DNA from: Flavobacterium sp. TAB 87
GTDB taxonomy: Bacteria > Bacteroidota > Bacteroidia > Flavobacteriales > Flavobacteriaceae
Length of the DNA: 64,000 nucleotides
Reading direction: 5' to 3'
NCBI RefSeq assembly: GCF_001529295.1
Contig: NZ_LLWK01000037.1
Location: 62,001-126,000, forward strand
The translations under genes were made by a program, and so were the position numbers. Shown in pieces: positions 17,312 to 26,146 of the stretch; positions within the stretch are counted from its first letter, which is position 1, and the number at the start of each line of letters is the position of its first letter. The notes below the pieces were generated by a model. It did not search any database. It was not told where the DNA came from and worked only from the letters and a program-made list of their open reading frames with translations.

Positions 17312-18643
17312 CTACTTATAATTTTGATATACCGGAATTTTTAAGCCAACATACATATTAAAAGCTTTAGAATTATTCGAAAGTAAGTTAGAAATAATAG
17401 AACCAGATCCTATAAATAATGGCCCAGCTCTAAATCCAGTACCTACTTGCGTTCCGCTGTATTCCATCCAAGTAATTGGAACATAAAAGCTAAATTGTCT
17501 AATTTCAAACCGAGGCGTAAAACTAACTGAATTTCCTAAAGTTGTACCATTTAATTTTTCAGCATCTACTAAGTCAAAATCACCGCTCAGATTCAAGTAA
17601 AATTTGTTGTTAATATTCCAATCGAAATTGGTATGAAAAGCAGTAGGTAAATTGGCCTTTACCCCTTTTCTAGTTGCTACCTTGGTATAATATGAGTCAA
17701 AAAATTTAAAGATATCATCTGACTCATCAATATCATCTTGCGTAATTCTTCCGGTTAGATCATAACTATTTTCAACAGCATTTTTATAATTTAATTTTCC
17801 AATATCAGTTACTGACATAGCTGCTTTAAATTTATATCTGTTCCCTTTACACGTGTGACAGAAGGTACGGTATTCATAAGTAAAACCCAAGTCTAAACCA
17901 ATTCCTGCCGAAGAAGCGTCAAATTTAGGATCGTCACCATTGTCATAATCATAACTCGCAGCTGTTTTTAAAGTTCCTGTCGAATAAAACTCGCTTAAAC
18001 TTGGATTAACTTCATTTTTATTAAAAGCCACTTCTATTTCATTTCCTTGAATGTAGCCGTTGATTCCTGCCATTAAATATTTTAAAGTTAAACCTCCTTT
18101 AACGAAGTGATCTTCTTTATCTAAAAGAACAGTAGCATAGCTTGCACCAATTTCGGCCCAAGAGTTCGTTACCGCATTGGGACTTCCGCCTTGAATTAGG
18201 AAGTTATTAGAAAATTCGATGTCGTTATTCAGTTCATCAATAAGTTCTCCGTTAACATTGATAAAATTGGTAACCGAGCGTACTCTCGAAAACAAAGCGA
18301 CACTATGCAAAGGTGTGATATTCATCATAAAAGATGGCCCCATTACATCTAGGTTAATCACCGCGTTATTAGTGAATTTAATATTTGTACTCGCTTGATT
18401 TTCAAAATCATAATCACCGCCAATTACGTCAGCAAATTGCACACCATACAAATCATTAGATCCGCTCCCACTAACCGAAAAAAGGGTAATATCCGACCTA
18501 TACTTAGAATCAACAATAGCCGAAGGATTGAACAATGCTGCCTGTATTCCGGCATAACCGTCATCTCTAAATCCAAAGTACGATTGTGCTTGTGCAGCGA
18601 AACAGCTTCCTACGAAGCACATTAGTAGTAAAGTTCTTTTCAT
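17312..18643 (-). CDS. DUF5723 family outer-membrane protein
   Basis: A 443-residue exported protein with a signal peptide ending in QAQ. The family start SYFGFRDDGYAGIQAALFNPS matches DUF5723, a Bacteroidota family related to PorV-like and other outer-membrane barrels: an asparagine-proline-serine segment, repeated amphipathic strands and a C-terminal strand MYVGLKIPVYQNYK. A CHTCKG pair lies in an extracellular-looking loop. Function is unknown; a structural or surface role is likely. The gene is isolated, with its own promoter region and terminators on both sides. Confidence 0.82.
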   Translation of the reverse strand: MKRTLLLMCFVGSCFAAQAQSYFGFRDDGYAGIQAALFNPSAIVDSKYRSDITLFSVSGSGSNDLYGVQFADVIGGDYDFENQASTNIKFTNNAVINLDVMGPSFMMNITPLHSVALFSRVRSVTNFINVNGELIDELNNDIEFSNNFLIQGGSPNAVTNSWAEIGASYATVLLDKEDHFVKGGLTLKYLMAGINGYIQGNEIEVAFNKNEVNPSLSEFYSTGTLKTAASYDYDNGDDPKFDASSAGIGLDLGFTYEYRTFCHTCKGNRYKFKAAMSVTDIGKLNYKNAVENSYDLTGRITQDDIDESDDIFKFFDSYYTKVATRKGVKANLPTAFHTNFDWNINNKFYLNLSGDFDLVDAEKLNGTTLGNSVSFTPRFEIRQFSFYVPITWMEYSGTQVGTGFRAGPLFIGSGSIISNLLSNNSKAFNMYVGLKIPVYQNYK

Positions 18644-18720
18644 GTGTTAGGTTTTAATTGGTTTATAATGGTTGTTATTGTATTGTATTTTAAATGCACT
18701 TAAAATTATAAGGCATAAAA

Positions 18721-18754
18721 AAAATCTTAATTAATGTGTACTAATTAAGATTTT
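18721..18754 (-). terminator. Terminator of prfA
   Basis: A 13-bp perfect inverted repeat (18721-18733 with 18742-18754), AT-rich with an 8-base loop, beginning 24 bases after the prfA stop on the minus strand. Confidence 0.75.
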
Positions 18755-18777
18755 TTAATGATTCAAAAGCGATGTTT

Positions 18778-19854
18778 TTAAAATACTTCGCTAGCTTCTT
18801 TTAATTTTTCGGTATTGTTCACCAACTGAAGTTCGCTTACAATTTTATGAATATCACCATTCATGATATTTCCCAAATCGTATAAGGTTAATCCAATGCG
18901 GTGATCCGTTACACGACCTTGCGCATAATTATAGGTACGAATTTTTGCAGAACGGTCACCCGAGCTAACTTGCGACGTTCTTTTAGTCGCATCTTCTGCT
19001 TCTTTTTTGGCCAATTCCTGCTCGTACAAACGAGAACGCAAAACGCCTAAAGCTTTGTCTTTATTTTTATGTTGCGATTTTTGATCTTGACATTGCGCCA
19101 CTAAACCAGTCGGAATGTGCGTTAAACGAACCGCCGATTTGGTTGTATTCACCGATTGTCCACCAGGACCTGACGAACAGAAAAAGTCAACACGAACATC
19201 GTTCATGTCAATCTGTATATCAAACTCTTCTGCTTCTGGCAAAACCATTACAGTAGCCGCCGAGGTATGCACACGACCTTGCGTTTCGGTTTGCGGTACA
19301 CGCTGCACGCGGTGAACTCCTGCCTCAAACTTTAAAGTTCCGTAAACATCTTCACCAGTAACTTCAAAAATAACCTCTTTAAAGCCACCTGAAGTTCCTT
19401 CATTCATGTCTACCACGGATGTTCTCCAACCGTGGTTTTCGCAATATTTTGTATACATACGAAACAAATCTCCTGCAAAAATACTCGCTTCATCCCCACC
19501 TGTTCCGGCGCGAATTTCAACCATAACATTTTTTGCATCCTCTGGATCCTTCGGAATCAACAAAAACTTTATTTCCTCTTCCAATTCTGGCAATCGATCT
19601 TTGGCTTCATCCATCTGCATTTTTGCCATCTCCACCATATCAGCATCACTACCATCTGAAATTATTTCGTTTGCCTCCTCAATATTTGCCATTAATAGCA
19701 CATATTCATCTCGCTTTCCAGCCAATGCTTTCAAGTTTTTATATTCTTGGTTCAACTGTACGTAACGTTTTTGATCTGAAATAACATCGGGCTGAATAAT
19801 CAAATCCGAAATTTCGTCAAAACGTTGCTTTACTATCTGAAGTCTATCTAACAT
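18778..19854 (-). CDS. prfA: Peptide chain release factor 1
   Basis: A 358-residue class I release factor. The universal GGQ motif that triggers peptidyl-tRNA hydrolysis is in [19 protein letters not shown]. The codon-recognition region reads [20 protein letters not shown], in the position of the RF1 PxT element, so it should read UAG and UAA. Length is normal and no RF2-type programmed frameshift is needed. The gene is monocistronic, and its 5' side opens onto a 410-base region containing a palindromic repeat. Confidence 0.97.
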   Translation of the reverse strand: MLDRLQIVKQRFDEISDLIIQPDVISDQKRYVQLNQEYKNLKALAGKRDEYVLLMANIEEANEIISDGSDADMVEMAKMQMDEAKDRLPELEEEIKFLLIPKDPEDAKNVMVEIRAGTGGDEASIFAGDLFRMYTKYCENHGWRTSVVDMNEGTSGGFKEVIFEVTGEDVYGTLKFEAGVHRVQRVPQTETQGRVHTSAATVMVLPEAEEFDIQIDMNDVRVDFFCSSGPGGQSVNTTKSAVRLTHIPTGLVAQCQDQKSQHKNKDKALGVLRSRLYEQELAKKEAEDATKRTSQVSSGDRSAKIRTYNYAQGRVTDHRIGLTLYDLGNIMNGDIHKIVSELQLVNNTEKLKEASEVF

Positions 19855-19931
19855 CTTTATTTCCTTTATTGGAGTGCAAAATTACAAAATTTTTATTAAA
19901 AGATTTAAGTTTCAAGTTTCCAATTTTTTAG

Positions 19932-20011
19932 GAGCTAGATCCTGCTATCCACTTGTATCTTTTTATTCGCAAAAAAACGAATAAAAAGGATACCGTTGCT
20001 ATCAGGGCTAT
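19932..20011. repeat. Imperfect palindromic element, about 80 bp
   Basis: A 10-bp perfect inner stem (19960-19969 with 19978-19987) around an A-rich loop is extended outwards by imperfectly paired arms: CCTGCTATCC on the left faces GCTATCAGGG on the right. The unusually GC-rich arms in AT-rich surroundings resemble the dispersed palindromic elements I recall from Flavobacterium intergenic regions. Only one copy is in this window, so dispersal is unproven here. Confidence 0.5.
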
Positions 20012-20233
20012 AGGTCTTTCTTAAAGTTGAGGGTTTTTAAATGCTATAAAAGAACTATTTCATCAAGTAGTATTTAGTTTTTGAACTATCCTAATCAGCA
20101 ATAGAAAACGTATTTCTAAACAAATAGATACCTAATATTTTAACTATAACGATATAATTAACAAGTAATTATACTTAAAATTCAGTACGTCATTTTTCGA
20201 AAATAAATATAAAAATAACGGAACGACTTATAC

Positions 20234-20241
20234 TACCTTTG
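20234..20241 (+). promoter_or_regulatory. Promoter -7 element of the repeat-containing kinase
   Basis: TACCTTTG matches TAnnTTTG exactly, 23 bases before the ATG at 20265. No convincing -33 element was found. Confidence 0.6.
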
Positions 20242-20264
20242 ACATCCTTTTAAAAATTGTTTCT

Positions 20265-22115
20265 ATGTCTAAAATGAATGCTATTGCTACTGATACTAAC
20301 GATAATCAGGCTGCTGAATTATTAATTGCTAATAAAAATTTAGCATTACAAATTATTGAGACAAAAAAGCGAGAAGCAGAATTAGTTATCGCTAATGCTG
20401 AACTTGCGTTGCAAAATAGCGAAAAAGAAAATCGCGCCGCTGAATTGATCATTGCCAATAAAGAGTTAGCCTATCAAAATCAAGAAAAGCAGAAAAGAGC
20501 TGAAGAATTAATTGTAGCAAACACCGAAATAAAATTTCAAAATAAAGAAAAGGAAAAGCGCGCAGCCGAATTAATCATTGCAAATCAAGAATTAGCCTTC
20601 CAAAATCAGGAAAAGCAAAAACGTGCAGAAGAATTAATTGTAGCGAATACCGAACTCAAGTTACAAAACCGAGAGAAGGAAAATCGTGCAGCCGAATTAA
20701 TCATTGCAAACCAAGAACTAGCCTACCAAAATCAAGAAAAGCAAAGGCGAGCAGAAGAATTAATTGTAGCGAACACGGAACTGGAATTTCAAAATAAAGA
20801 AAAGGAAAATCGTGCAGCCGAGTTAATCATTGCGAATCAAGAGCTAGCCTACCAAAATCAAGAAAAGCAAAAACGCGCAGAAGAATTAATTGTAGCAAAT
20901 ACTGAGCTTGAGTTTCAAAATAAAGAAAAGGAAAATCGGGCAGCCGAATTACTCATTGCAAACCAAGAGTTGGCTTACCAAAATCAAGAAAAGCAAAAAC
21001 GCGCAGAAGAATTAATTGTTGCGAACACGGAACTGGAATTTCAAAACAAAGAAAAGGAAAATCGTGCAGCGGAATTAATCATTGCAAATAAAGAATTAGC
21101 CTACCAAAATCAAGAAAAGCAAAAAAGAGCCGAAGAACTTATTGTCGCGAACACTGAACTTGAATATCAAAATAATGAAAAAGAAAAGCGCGCTGCTGAA
21201 TTAATTATAGCAAATAAAGAACTAGCATTTCAAAATCAAGAAAAAGAAAAACGTGCAGCTGAATTGATCATTGCAAATCAAGAACTAGCTTATCAAAATC
21301 AAGAAAAGCAACAGCGAGCTAACGAATTAGCTATTGCCAATAAAGAACTTAAGTTTCAAAATAAGGAGAAAGAAAAAAGAGCGAACGAATTGTTAATTGC
21401 ACATAAAGAAATTCAATCCTTTACCTATATCTCTAGCCACGATTTACAAGAGCCGTTGCGAAAAATTCAATCTTTCTCTGGAAGAATTTTTGTCGAAGAA
21501 TATGATAATTTATCTGCCATGGGTAAATATTATGTCGAAAGAACAAAACTTTCTGCATTGCATATGCAAACACTCATCAATGACCTACTTGCCTATTCTA
21601 GAACCAATACAACGCAACGGAAATTTATCGTTAGTGATCTAAACGAAGTTGTGCGTGAAGCGCTAGAAATGTTAAAAGAAGACTTACTTGATAAAGACGC
21701 CGACATAGAAATTCAAAACTTGTGCGAGGTAAATATCATTCCGTTTCAATTCCGCCAATTGGTCCAAAATTTAGTTAGCAATTCACTCAAATTTTCTATT
21801 CCAGGACAAAAGCCGCAAATAGCTATTAAAAGCAATTTTGTCAAATACGACACCAACAGTAATTCTGATTTTAAACTAAAGGCAGACCATTACCACATTA
21901 CGATAAGTGACAATGGAATTGGATTTGAAAATCAATATCAAGACAGAATTTTTGAAATTTTTCAGCGTCTGCACGATAAGAAAGAATATCCTGGAACTGG
22001 AATTGGACTAACTATTGCAAGAAAAATTGTTGAAAATCATCACGGAATTATTACTGGTAGCGGTAAAGTAAATGAAGGCGCTCAATTTGATATTTATATT
22101 CCTGCACAACAGTAA
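20265..22115 (+). CDS. Cytoplasmic histidine kinase with long 21-residue-repeat coiled coil
   Basis: A 616-residue histidine kinase with no transmembrane segment and no PAS, GAF or other sensor domain. Residues 35-370 are sixteen uninterrupted 21-residue repeats (three heptads each), with partial copies before and after. The repeat starts [KN]RAAELIIAN and continues with KELAYQNQEKQ; two variants mostly alternate, giving a 42-residue super-period. The repeats run straight into the H-box, with phosphorylated His392 in SHDLQEPLRKIQSF. The HATPase domain follows (ISDNGIGFENQ, then PGTGIGLTIARKIVENHHG). The coiled coil may set oligomer state or signal length. The catalytic half is close to the kinase at 12561-14345. 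No response regulator is adjacent. Confidence 0.9.
   Translation: MSKMNAIATDTNDNQAAELLIANKNLALQIIETKKREAELVIANAELALQNSEKENRAAELIIANKELAYQNQEKQKRAEELIVANTEIKFQNKEKEKRAAELIIANQELAFQNQEKQKRAEELIVANTELKLQNREKENRAAELIIANQELAYQNQEKQRRAEELIVANTELEFQNKEKENRAAELIIANQELAYQNQEKQKRAEELIVANTELEFQNKEKENRAAELLIANQELAYQNQEKQKRAEELIVANTELEFQNKEKENRAAELIIANKELAYQNQEKQKRAEELIVANTELEYQNNEKEKRAAELIIANKELAFQNQEKEKRAAELIIANQELAYQNQEKQQRANELAIANKELKFQNKEKEKRANELLIAHKEIQSFTYISSHDLQEPLRKIQSFSGRIFVEEYDNLSAMGKYYVERTKLSALHMQTLINDLLAYSRTNTTQRKFIVSDLNEVVREALEMLKEDLLDKDADIEIQNLCEVNIIPFQFRQLVQNLVSNSLKFSIPGQKPQIAIKSNFVKYDTNSNSDFKLKADHYHITISDNGIGFENQYQDRIFEIFQRLHDKKEYPGTGIGLTIARKIVENHHGIITGSGKVNEGAQFDIYIPAQQ
20367..21374 (+). 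repeat. Sixteen tandem 63-bp coding repeats
   Basis: In-frame tandem repeats encode the 21-residue units of the kinase coiled coil. Neighbouring copies differ mostly at third codon positions while the amino acids stay constant, which suggests selection on the protein, though recent copy-number change remains possible. Confidence 0.92.
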
Positions 22116-22238
22116 TTTTTACAAAAAATTATCAAATTTAATCTGGTTGTACTGGTACAGTTATTTTTTAAATGTATACTTTTTGATCGTTGTTTTTACT
22201 AAATATTTGATTCTACAATAATCAATTTTTTAAATTTT

Positions 22239-22276
22239 AAATGCCTTGCAAAGTCTTCTAACTTTGCAAGGCATTT
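22239..22276 (+). terminator. Strong hairpin downstream of the kinase
   Basis: A 16-bp perfect stem (22239-22254 with 22261-22276) with a 6-base loop. The T-run after it is short, but stem strength and position support termination. Confidence 0.75.
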
Positions 22277-22306
22277 ATAAATAAGTTTTAAAAATTGATA
22301 TTATAA

Positions 22307-22409
22307 GTAACGTTGTCAATCTACTCCGAGATATTTCTGCGTGTTCGAGAATGATAGAGAGAAGGCATTGCATCTGCTGCCTTATTTACTACTATTTTTA
22401 CAACGTTAC
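22307..22409. repeat. Widely spaced 10-bp inverted repeat
   Basis: GTAACGTTGT at 22307-22316 and its exact reverse complement at 22400-22409 enclose 83 bases. The arms could be chance, a binding site pair or the ends of a small inserted element. Confidence 0.3.
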
Positions 22410-22535
22410 AACTGTAATTCTTTCGCCCTTTGTTATCATTTACTTTTAAAGCTAAATAACATTTCCCCTCTCAACAAAAGTTTCCATACCAATTTCTAAA
22501 TTCTTAATTTGCAACTTCAAATTTAAACGAAAAAA

Positions 22536-24827
22536 ATGAAGGTCTGTATTGCCGAAAAACCAAGTGTAGCACGCGAAATTGCATCCGTTTTGGGAGCGAA
22601 TACCAAACACGATGGCTATTACGAAGGCAACGGTTATGCAGTTACCTATACTTTTGGACATTTGTGTACCCTTAAGGAACCGAATGATTACAAGCCACAT
22701 TGGAAAAGCTGGGATTTGAACAACTTACCCATGCTTCCAGAAAAATTTGAAACCAAAGTGGTTCCAAATGCAGGCATCGAAAAGCAATTTAAAATTATCA
22801 AAAAGCTATTTGACAAAGCAGATTTGGTCATCAACTGCGGGGATGCTGGACAAGAAGGAGAACTCATCCAAAGATGGGTGATGAACGAAGCCAAATACAA
22901 AGGCGAAGTGCAACGCTTGTGGATCTCATCGCTAACCACTGAAGCGATAAAGGAAGGTTTTCAAAACTTAAAACCATCCGCCAATTACGATAATCTATAC
23001 TACGCCGGTTTTTCTAGAGCGATCGGCGACTGGTTATTGGGTATGAATGCTACGCGTTTGTACACGGTCAAACATGGCGGTTACAAACAAGTGCTGTCTA
23101 TTGGTCGCGTTCAGACACCAACGCTCGCGATGGTGGTGGAACGTTTCAAGGAAATCGAAAATTTTAGACCCCAACCCTATTGGGAATTACAAACTTTATA
23201 CAGAGAAACACTTTTTAGCTATGAAGAAGGTCGTTTTTTAAATAAAGAAGACGGCGCTCTTTTGGCCAATAAAGTCAAAGAAAGTGAATTCGAAATTGTT
23301 TCCGTTGACAAAAAAAACGGAAATGAATATGCACCTAAGTTATTTGATTTAACTGGATTACAAGTGTATTGCAATACCAAATTTGGATTCTCTGCAGATG
23401 AAACACTTAAAATTGTACAGACTTTGTACGAACAAAAAGTAGTTACGTATCCCAGAGTAGATACCACATTTTTGCCAAATGATGTCTATCCCAAAGTTGC
23501 TGGTATTCTGAAAAATTTAACCAATTATGCCCAACTAACAGCACCGCTTTTACAGAAAAAGATTAAAAAATCTCCTAAGGTTTTTAATGATAAAAAAGTA
23601 ACGGACCACCACGCGATCATTCCAACGGGTGTGCAAAGTAATTTGCAGTACAATCAGCAGCAAGTTTATGATATAATCACAAAACGCTTTATTGCAGTTT
23701 TTTACGATGATTGTTTGGTCGCAAATACTACTGTAATTGGTAAAGCTGCCGATGTTACTTTTAAAACTACAGGAAAAGAAATCTTAAAAAAAGGATTCCG
23801 TGTCGTTTTTGAAGATCCAAACGCCAAAGAAAAAGAAGCCGATTTGCTACCCAGTTTTGTTGTCGGAGAGAAAGGTCCTCACGAACCATCGTTTTTAGAA
23901 AAAGAAACCAAACCACCGAATCAGTTTACAGAAGCGACCTTATTGCGTGCTATGGAAACGGCTGGAAAACAAATCGACGATGAAGATTTGCGTGAGTTAA
24001 TGAAAGAAAATGGCATTGGTCGTCCGTCAACTCGAGCGAATATAATAGAAACGCTATTCAAACGGCAATATACCGTTCGAAACAAAAAACAAGTTCTACC
24101 AACGCCAACTGGAATTCAACTTATAGAAACCATTCAAAATGAATTGATCAAGTCGGCCGAACTTACAGGTTCTTGGGAGAAACAATTGAAAGATATCGAA
24201 AAGGGCACCTTTACCGCTGGCGCTTTCATTAAAAATATGAAAGCAATGATTGAAGCATTAGTTTTGGAAGTACGAAGCGAAACCAGACATGCTAATATTT
24301 CCCATGCCGGAACTAGTAAAAAAGAAGTTGCTAAAGTGGAGAAAAAGAAAGCAGCCGGAATTTTGGCCGAAGTTTGTCCCAAATGTCAAAAAAATACGCT
24401 GATCAAAGGCAAGGCTGCTTATGGTTGTGGCAATTACAAATTAGGTTGCACATTTGTACTTCCTTATACTTTTGCAGAAAAGAAAATATCCGAAAACCAA
24501 TATTTGAGATTGCTTCAAAAAGGGTCGACGGTAAATTTAAAAGATTTTAAAACCAAAAATGGTGCTGTAGAAGGTCTGCTTCGATTTGATGAAAATTTTG
24601 AACTTGTACTAGAACCAAAAAAGTCTGCAGCTAAAATAATTCCAGATCAATTAATCTGCCCAAAGTGCAAAAAAGGAACAGTTCTTAAAGGAAAAACGGC
24701 TTACGGCTGCAGCAACTACAAAACAGGCTGTGAATTTAAAGTGACTTTTGATGTCGTTCGCGCAAAAATAAAAGATCAAAAACCGACCAAAGAATTGGTG
24801 CATGCCATTTTGCTTGAAAGCCTTTAA
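22536..24827 (+). CDS. topB: DNA topoisomerase III (type IA)
   Basis: A 763-residue type IA topoisomerase that passes single DNA strands and unlinks replication or recombination intermediates. The Toprim domain begins KVCIAEKPSVAREIASVLG and contains the acidic triad region CGDAGQEGE. The catalytic tyrosine is Tyr305 in VTYPRVDTTFLP, and SIGRVQTPTLAMVV and DHHAIIPTG are further family motifs. The C-terminus carries two Cys4 zinc-ribbon-like repeats, each of the form CPKC then about 13 residues, GC, about 5 residues, GC. The order fits TopB rather than TopA. It is monocistronic. Confidence 0.96.
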   Translation: MKVCIAEKPSVAREIASVLGANTKHDGYYEGNGYAVTYTFGHLCTLKEPNDYKPHWKSWDLNNLPMLPEKFETKVVPNAGIEKQFKIIKKLFDKADLVINCGDAGQEGELIQRWVMNEAKYKGEVQRLWISSLTTEAIKEGFQNLKPSANYDNLYYAGFSRAIGDWLLGMNATRLYTVKHGGYKQVLSIGRVQTPTLAMVVERFKEIENFRPQPYWELQTLYRETLFSYEEGRFLNKEDGALLANKVKESEFEIVSVDKKNGNEYAPKLFDLTGLQVYCNTKFGFSADETLKIVQTLYEQKVVTYPRVDTTFLPNDVYPKVAGILKNLTNYAQLTAPLLQKKIKKSPKVFNDKKVTDHHAIIPTGVQSNLQYNQQQVYDIITKRFIAVFYDDCLVANTTVIGKAADVTFKTTGKEILKKGFRVVFEDPNAKEKEADLLPSFVVGEKGPHEPSFLEKETKPPNQFTEATLLRAMETAGKQIDDEDLRELMKENGIGRPSTRANIIETLFKRQYTVRNKKQVLPTPTGIQLIETIQNELIKSAELTGSWEKQLKDIEKGTFTAGAFIKNMKAMIEALVLEVRSETRHANISHAGTSKKEVAKVEKKKAAGILAEVCPKCQKNTLIKGKAAYGCGNYKLGCTFVLPYTFAEKKISENQYLRLLQKGSTVNLKDFKTKNGAVEGLLRFDENFELVLEPKKSAAKIIPDQLICPKCKKGTVLKGKTAYGCSNYKTGCEFKVTFDVVRAKIKDQKPTKELVHAILLESL

Positions 24828-25033
24828 ATTCGACTTACAAATTCACTAATTTATATAAATTGAACTTATTCTACATCAGTAATTCTAATCGTAAAACCTC
24901 TAAATCACACCATAGATCGATAAAATTACTGACTGGTTTTATTTTTAATTTTTGGATAAACTAAAAAGAAACACTATTACTATTTTTTCTACATTTGCTC
25001 TGGTTTTCGTTATTGAATTAACTCCGAAAAAAT

Positions 25034-25513
25034 ATGAAAAAAACAGTTTCATGGCTTGCATTGTCAGTACTTGTCGTGGCTTGCCAAAAAGAAGTTTCAT
25101 TTGATCAGAATGAAATAAAAAAAGTAGAATGGCTTATTGGAAACTGGGAAACTCAAACCGAATTTGGTGTGTTGTCTGAGTCTTGGAAAAAGATAAATGA
25201 CAGTACCTTCAGCGGAAAATCGCATTTTATAAATAATACTAAAGACACGGTTCATCATGAAAGTATCGTATTAAGTGAAAAAAATGAAAAATTAATGTAC
25301 CAAACGATAATTAAGGGAGAAAACGACGATGAGCCCATTTCATTTCCGTTGGTTTCTTTGACTGAAAATACATTGGTTTTTGAAAATAAAAACAATGAAT
25401 ATCCTCAAAAAATAACGTACATCAAAAAAAGCCCAACTTCAATTGTTGCCTTAATTTCGGGTAGACAACAAGGAAAAGAAAGTAATGAAGAATTTACTCT
25501 GATAAAAAAATAA
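25034..25513 (+). CDS. DUF6265 family lipoprotein
   Basis: A 159-residue lipoprotein whose signal peptide ends in the lipobox VVAC with Cys17. The mature part matches the DUF6265 pattern: VEWLIGNWETQTEFGVLSESW, a calycin-like start, followed by short beta strands (STFSGKSHFI, LVFENKNNEYPQKITY). Proteins of this type may bind small hydrophobic ligands by fold analogy, but no function is established. It stands alone after topB and is followed by a terminator. Confidence 0.8.
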   Translation: MKKTVSWLALSVLVVACQKEVSFDQNEIKKVEWLIGNWETQTEFGVLSESWKKINDSTFSGKSHFINNTKDTVHHESIVLSEKNEKLMYQTIIKGENDDEPISFPLVSLTENTLVFENKNNEYPQKITYIKKSPTSIVALISGRQQGKESNEEFTLIKK

Positions 25514-25793
25514 CTCAAACTTTCATAAAATATAACCTCAAATACAACCTGCATCCAAATAATTTGGTGCAGGTTTTTTTATTAAAATAATTCAAAAAGA
25601 ACTTTTTATTTCTATAGCGCATGCAAGTCAAGCGTAAACGAAGATGAAAAAAAACTCGAAGTAGCTTTTTAAAATGGAAAAGATACCACGGGTTAAATTA
25701 TGTTTTAATTCTTAAAACAGATTATCAAATAAAGGATTAAAAATATAAATCAATAAGCTTTAGATATTCTTACGAAAACTCAAAGTTTTAGAG
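25514..25793. other. Intergenic region after the DUF6265 gene
   Basis: Apart from the terminator at 25546-25580, these 280 bases show no open frame, repeat or recognisable RNA. Confidence 0.5.
25546..25580 (+). terminator. Terminator after the DUF6265 gene
   Basis: An 8-bp stem (25546-25553 with 25568-25575) extended by CCAA/TTGG inside the loop, followed by T7. Confidence 0.85.
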
Positions 25794-26033
25794 ATGTTGT
25801 TAAAAATGAACGATAGTACATTAACCCTTCCTTTTTGTTTGCTGTATCAGATAATTGCTGTTGATAACTACGTCACTCTAGATGTATGTGCTGGTTACGA
25901 CTGGCAAAAATTCTCGCTTTTATGTAAATTATCTAACAGTACCAATGAGTTGAATTACACTATTCACGAAAATTACAGCGCAAACCCAATTGCGCCACGA
26001 CAAATTATGGCAATACTGAGATATAAAATCTAA
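25794..26033 (+). CDS. Hypothetical short protein
   Basis: A 79-codon ATG-started frame. I do not recognise the protein. It has three cysteines and no signal peptide or membrane helix; it is mixed in character, for example NYVTLDVCAGYDWQKFSLL. It occupies an otherwise empty 630-base interval before the permease gene. Its length and position make it possible, but no conserved motif supports it, and it could be a chance frame. Confidence 0.35.
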   Translation: MLLKMNDSTLTLPFCLLYQIIAVDNYVTLDVCAGYDWQKFSLLCKLSNSTNELNYTIHENYSANPIAPRQIMAILRYKI

Positions 26034-26146
26034 ATTTTATTTTTTTTGAATTAAATAAGTCCAAAGCTTTTATTTTGCAAAAGAACATAGAAGATAGTTA
26101 CTTTTGCAAACTCAAATTTATAGCTTCATTAAAATAAAATCAAATA

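Larger units (their letters stand above)
19855..20264. other. Intergenic region with palindromic repeat and kinase promoter
   Basis: The 410 bases between the divergent prfA and histidine kinase genes contain a long imperfect palindrome (19932-20011) and a consensus -7 element (20234-20241). I see no gene in it. Confidence 0.65.
22116..22535. other. Intergenic region before topB
   Basis: The 420 bases hold the kinase terminator (22239-22276), a widely spaced inverted repeat (22307-22409) and, on the minus strand, a possible short decayed coding stretch (22321-22510). No intact gene was seen. Confidence 0.55.

Noticed and set aside
19406..19765. 119-codon plus-strand frame opposite prfA
   Set aside because: It is an antisense shadow of the conserved release factor, has no motif, and its composition follows from the opposite-strand codons.
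22452..22700. 82-codon minus-strand frame overlapping the start of topB
   Set aside because: Most of it is antisense to the conserved Toprim start of topB. Only its last part, outside topB, is considered in the finding on a decayed small gene.
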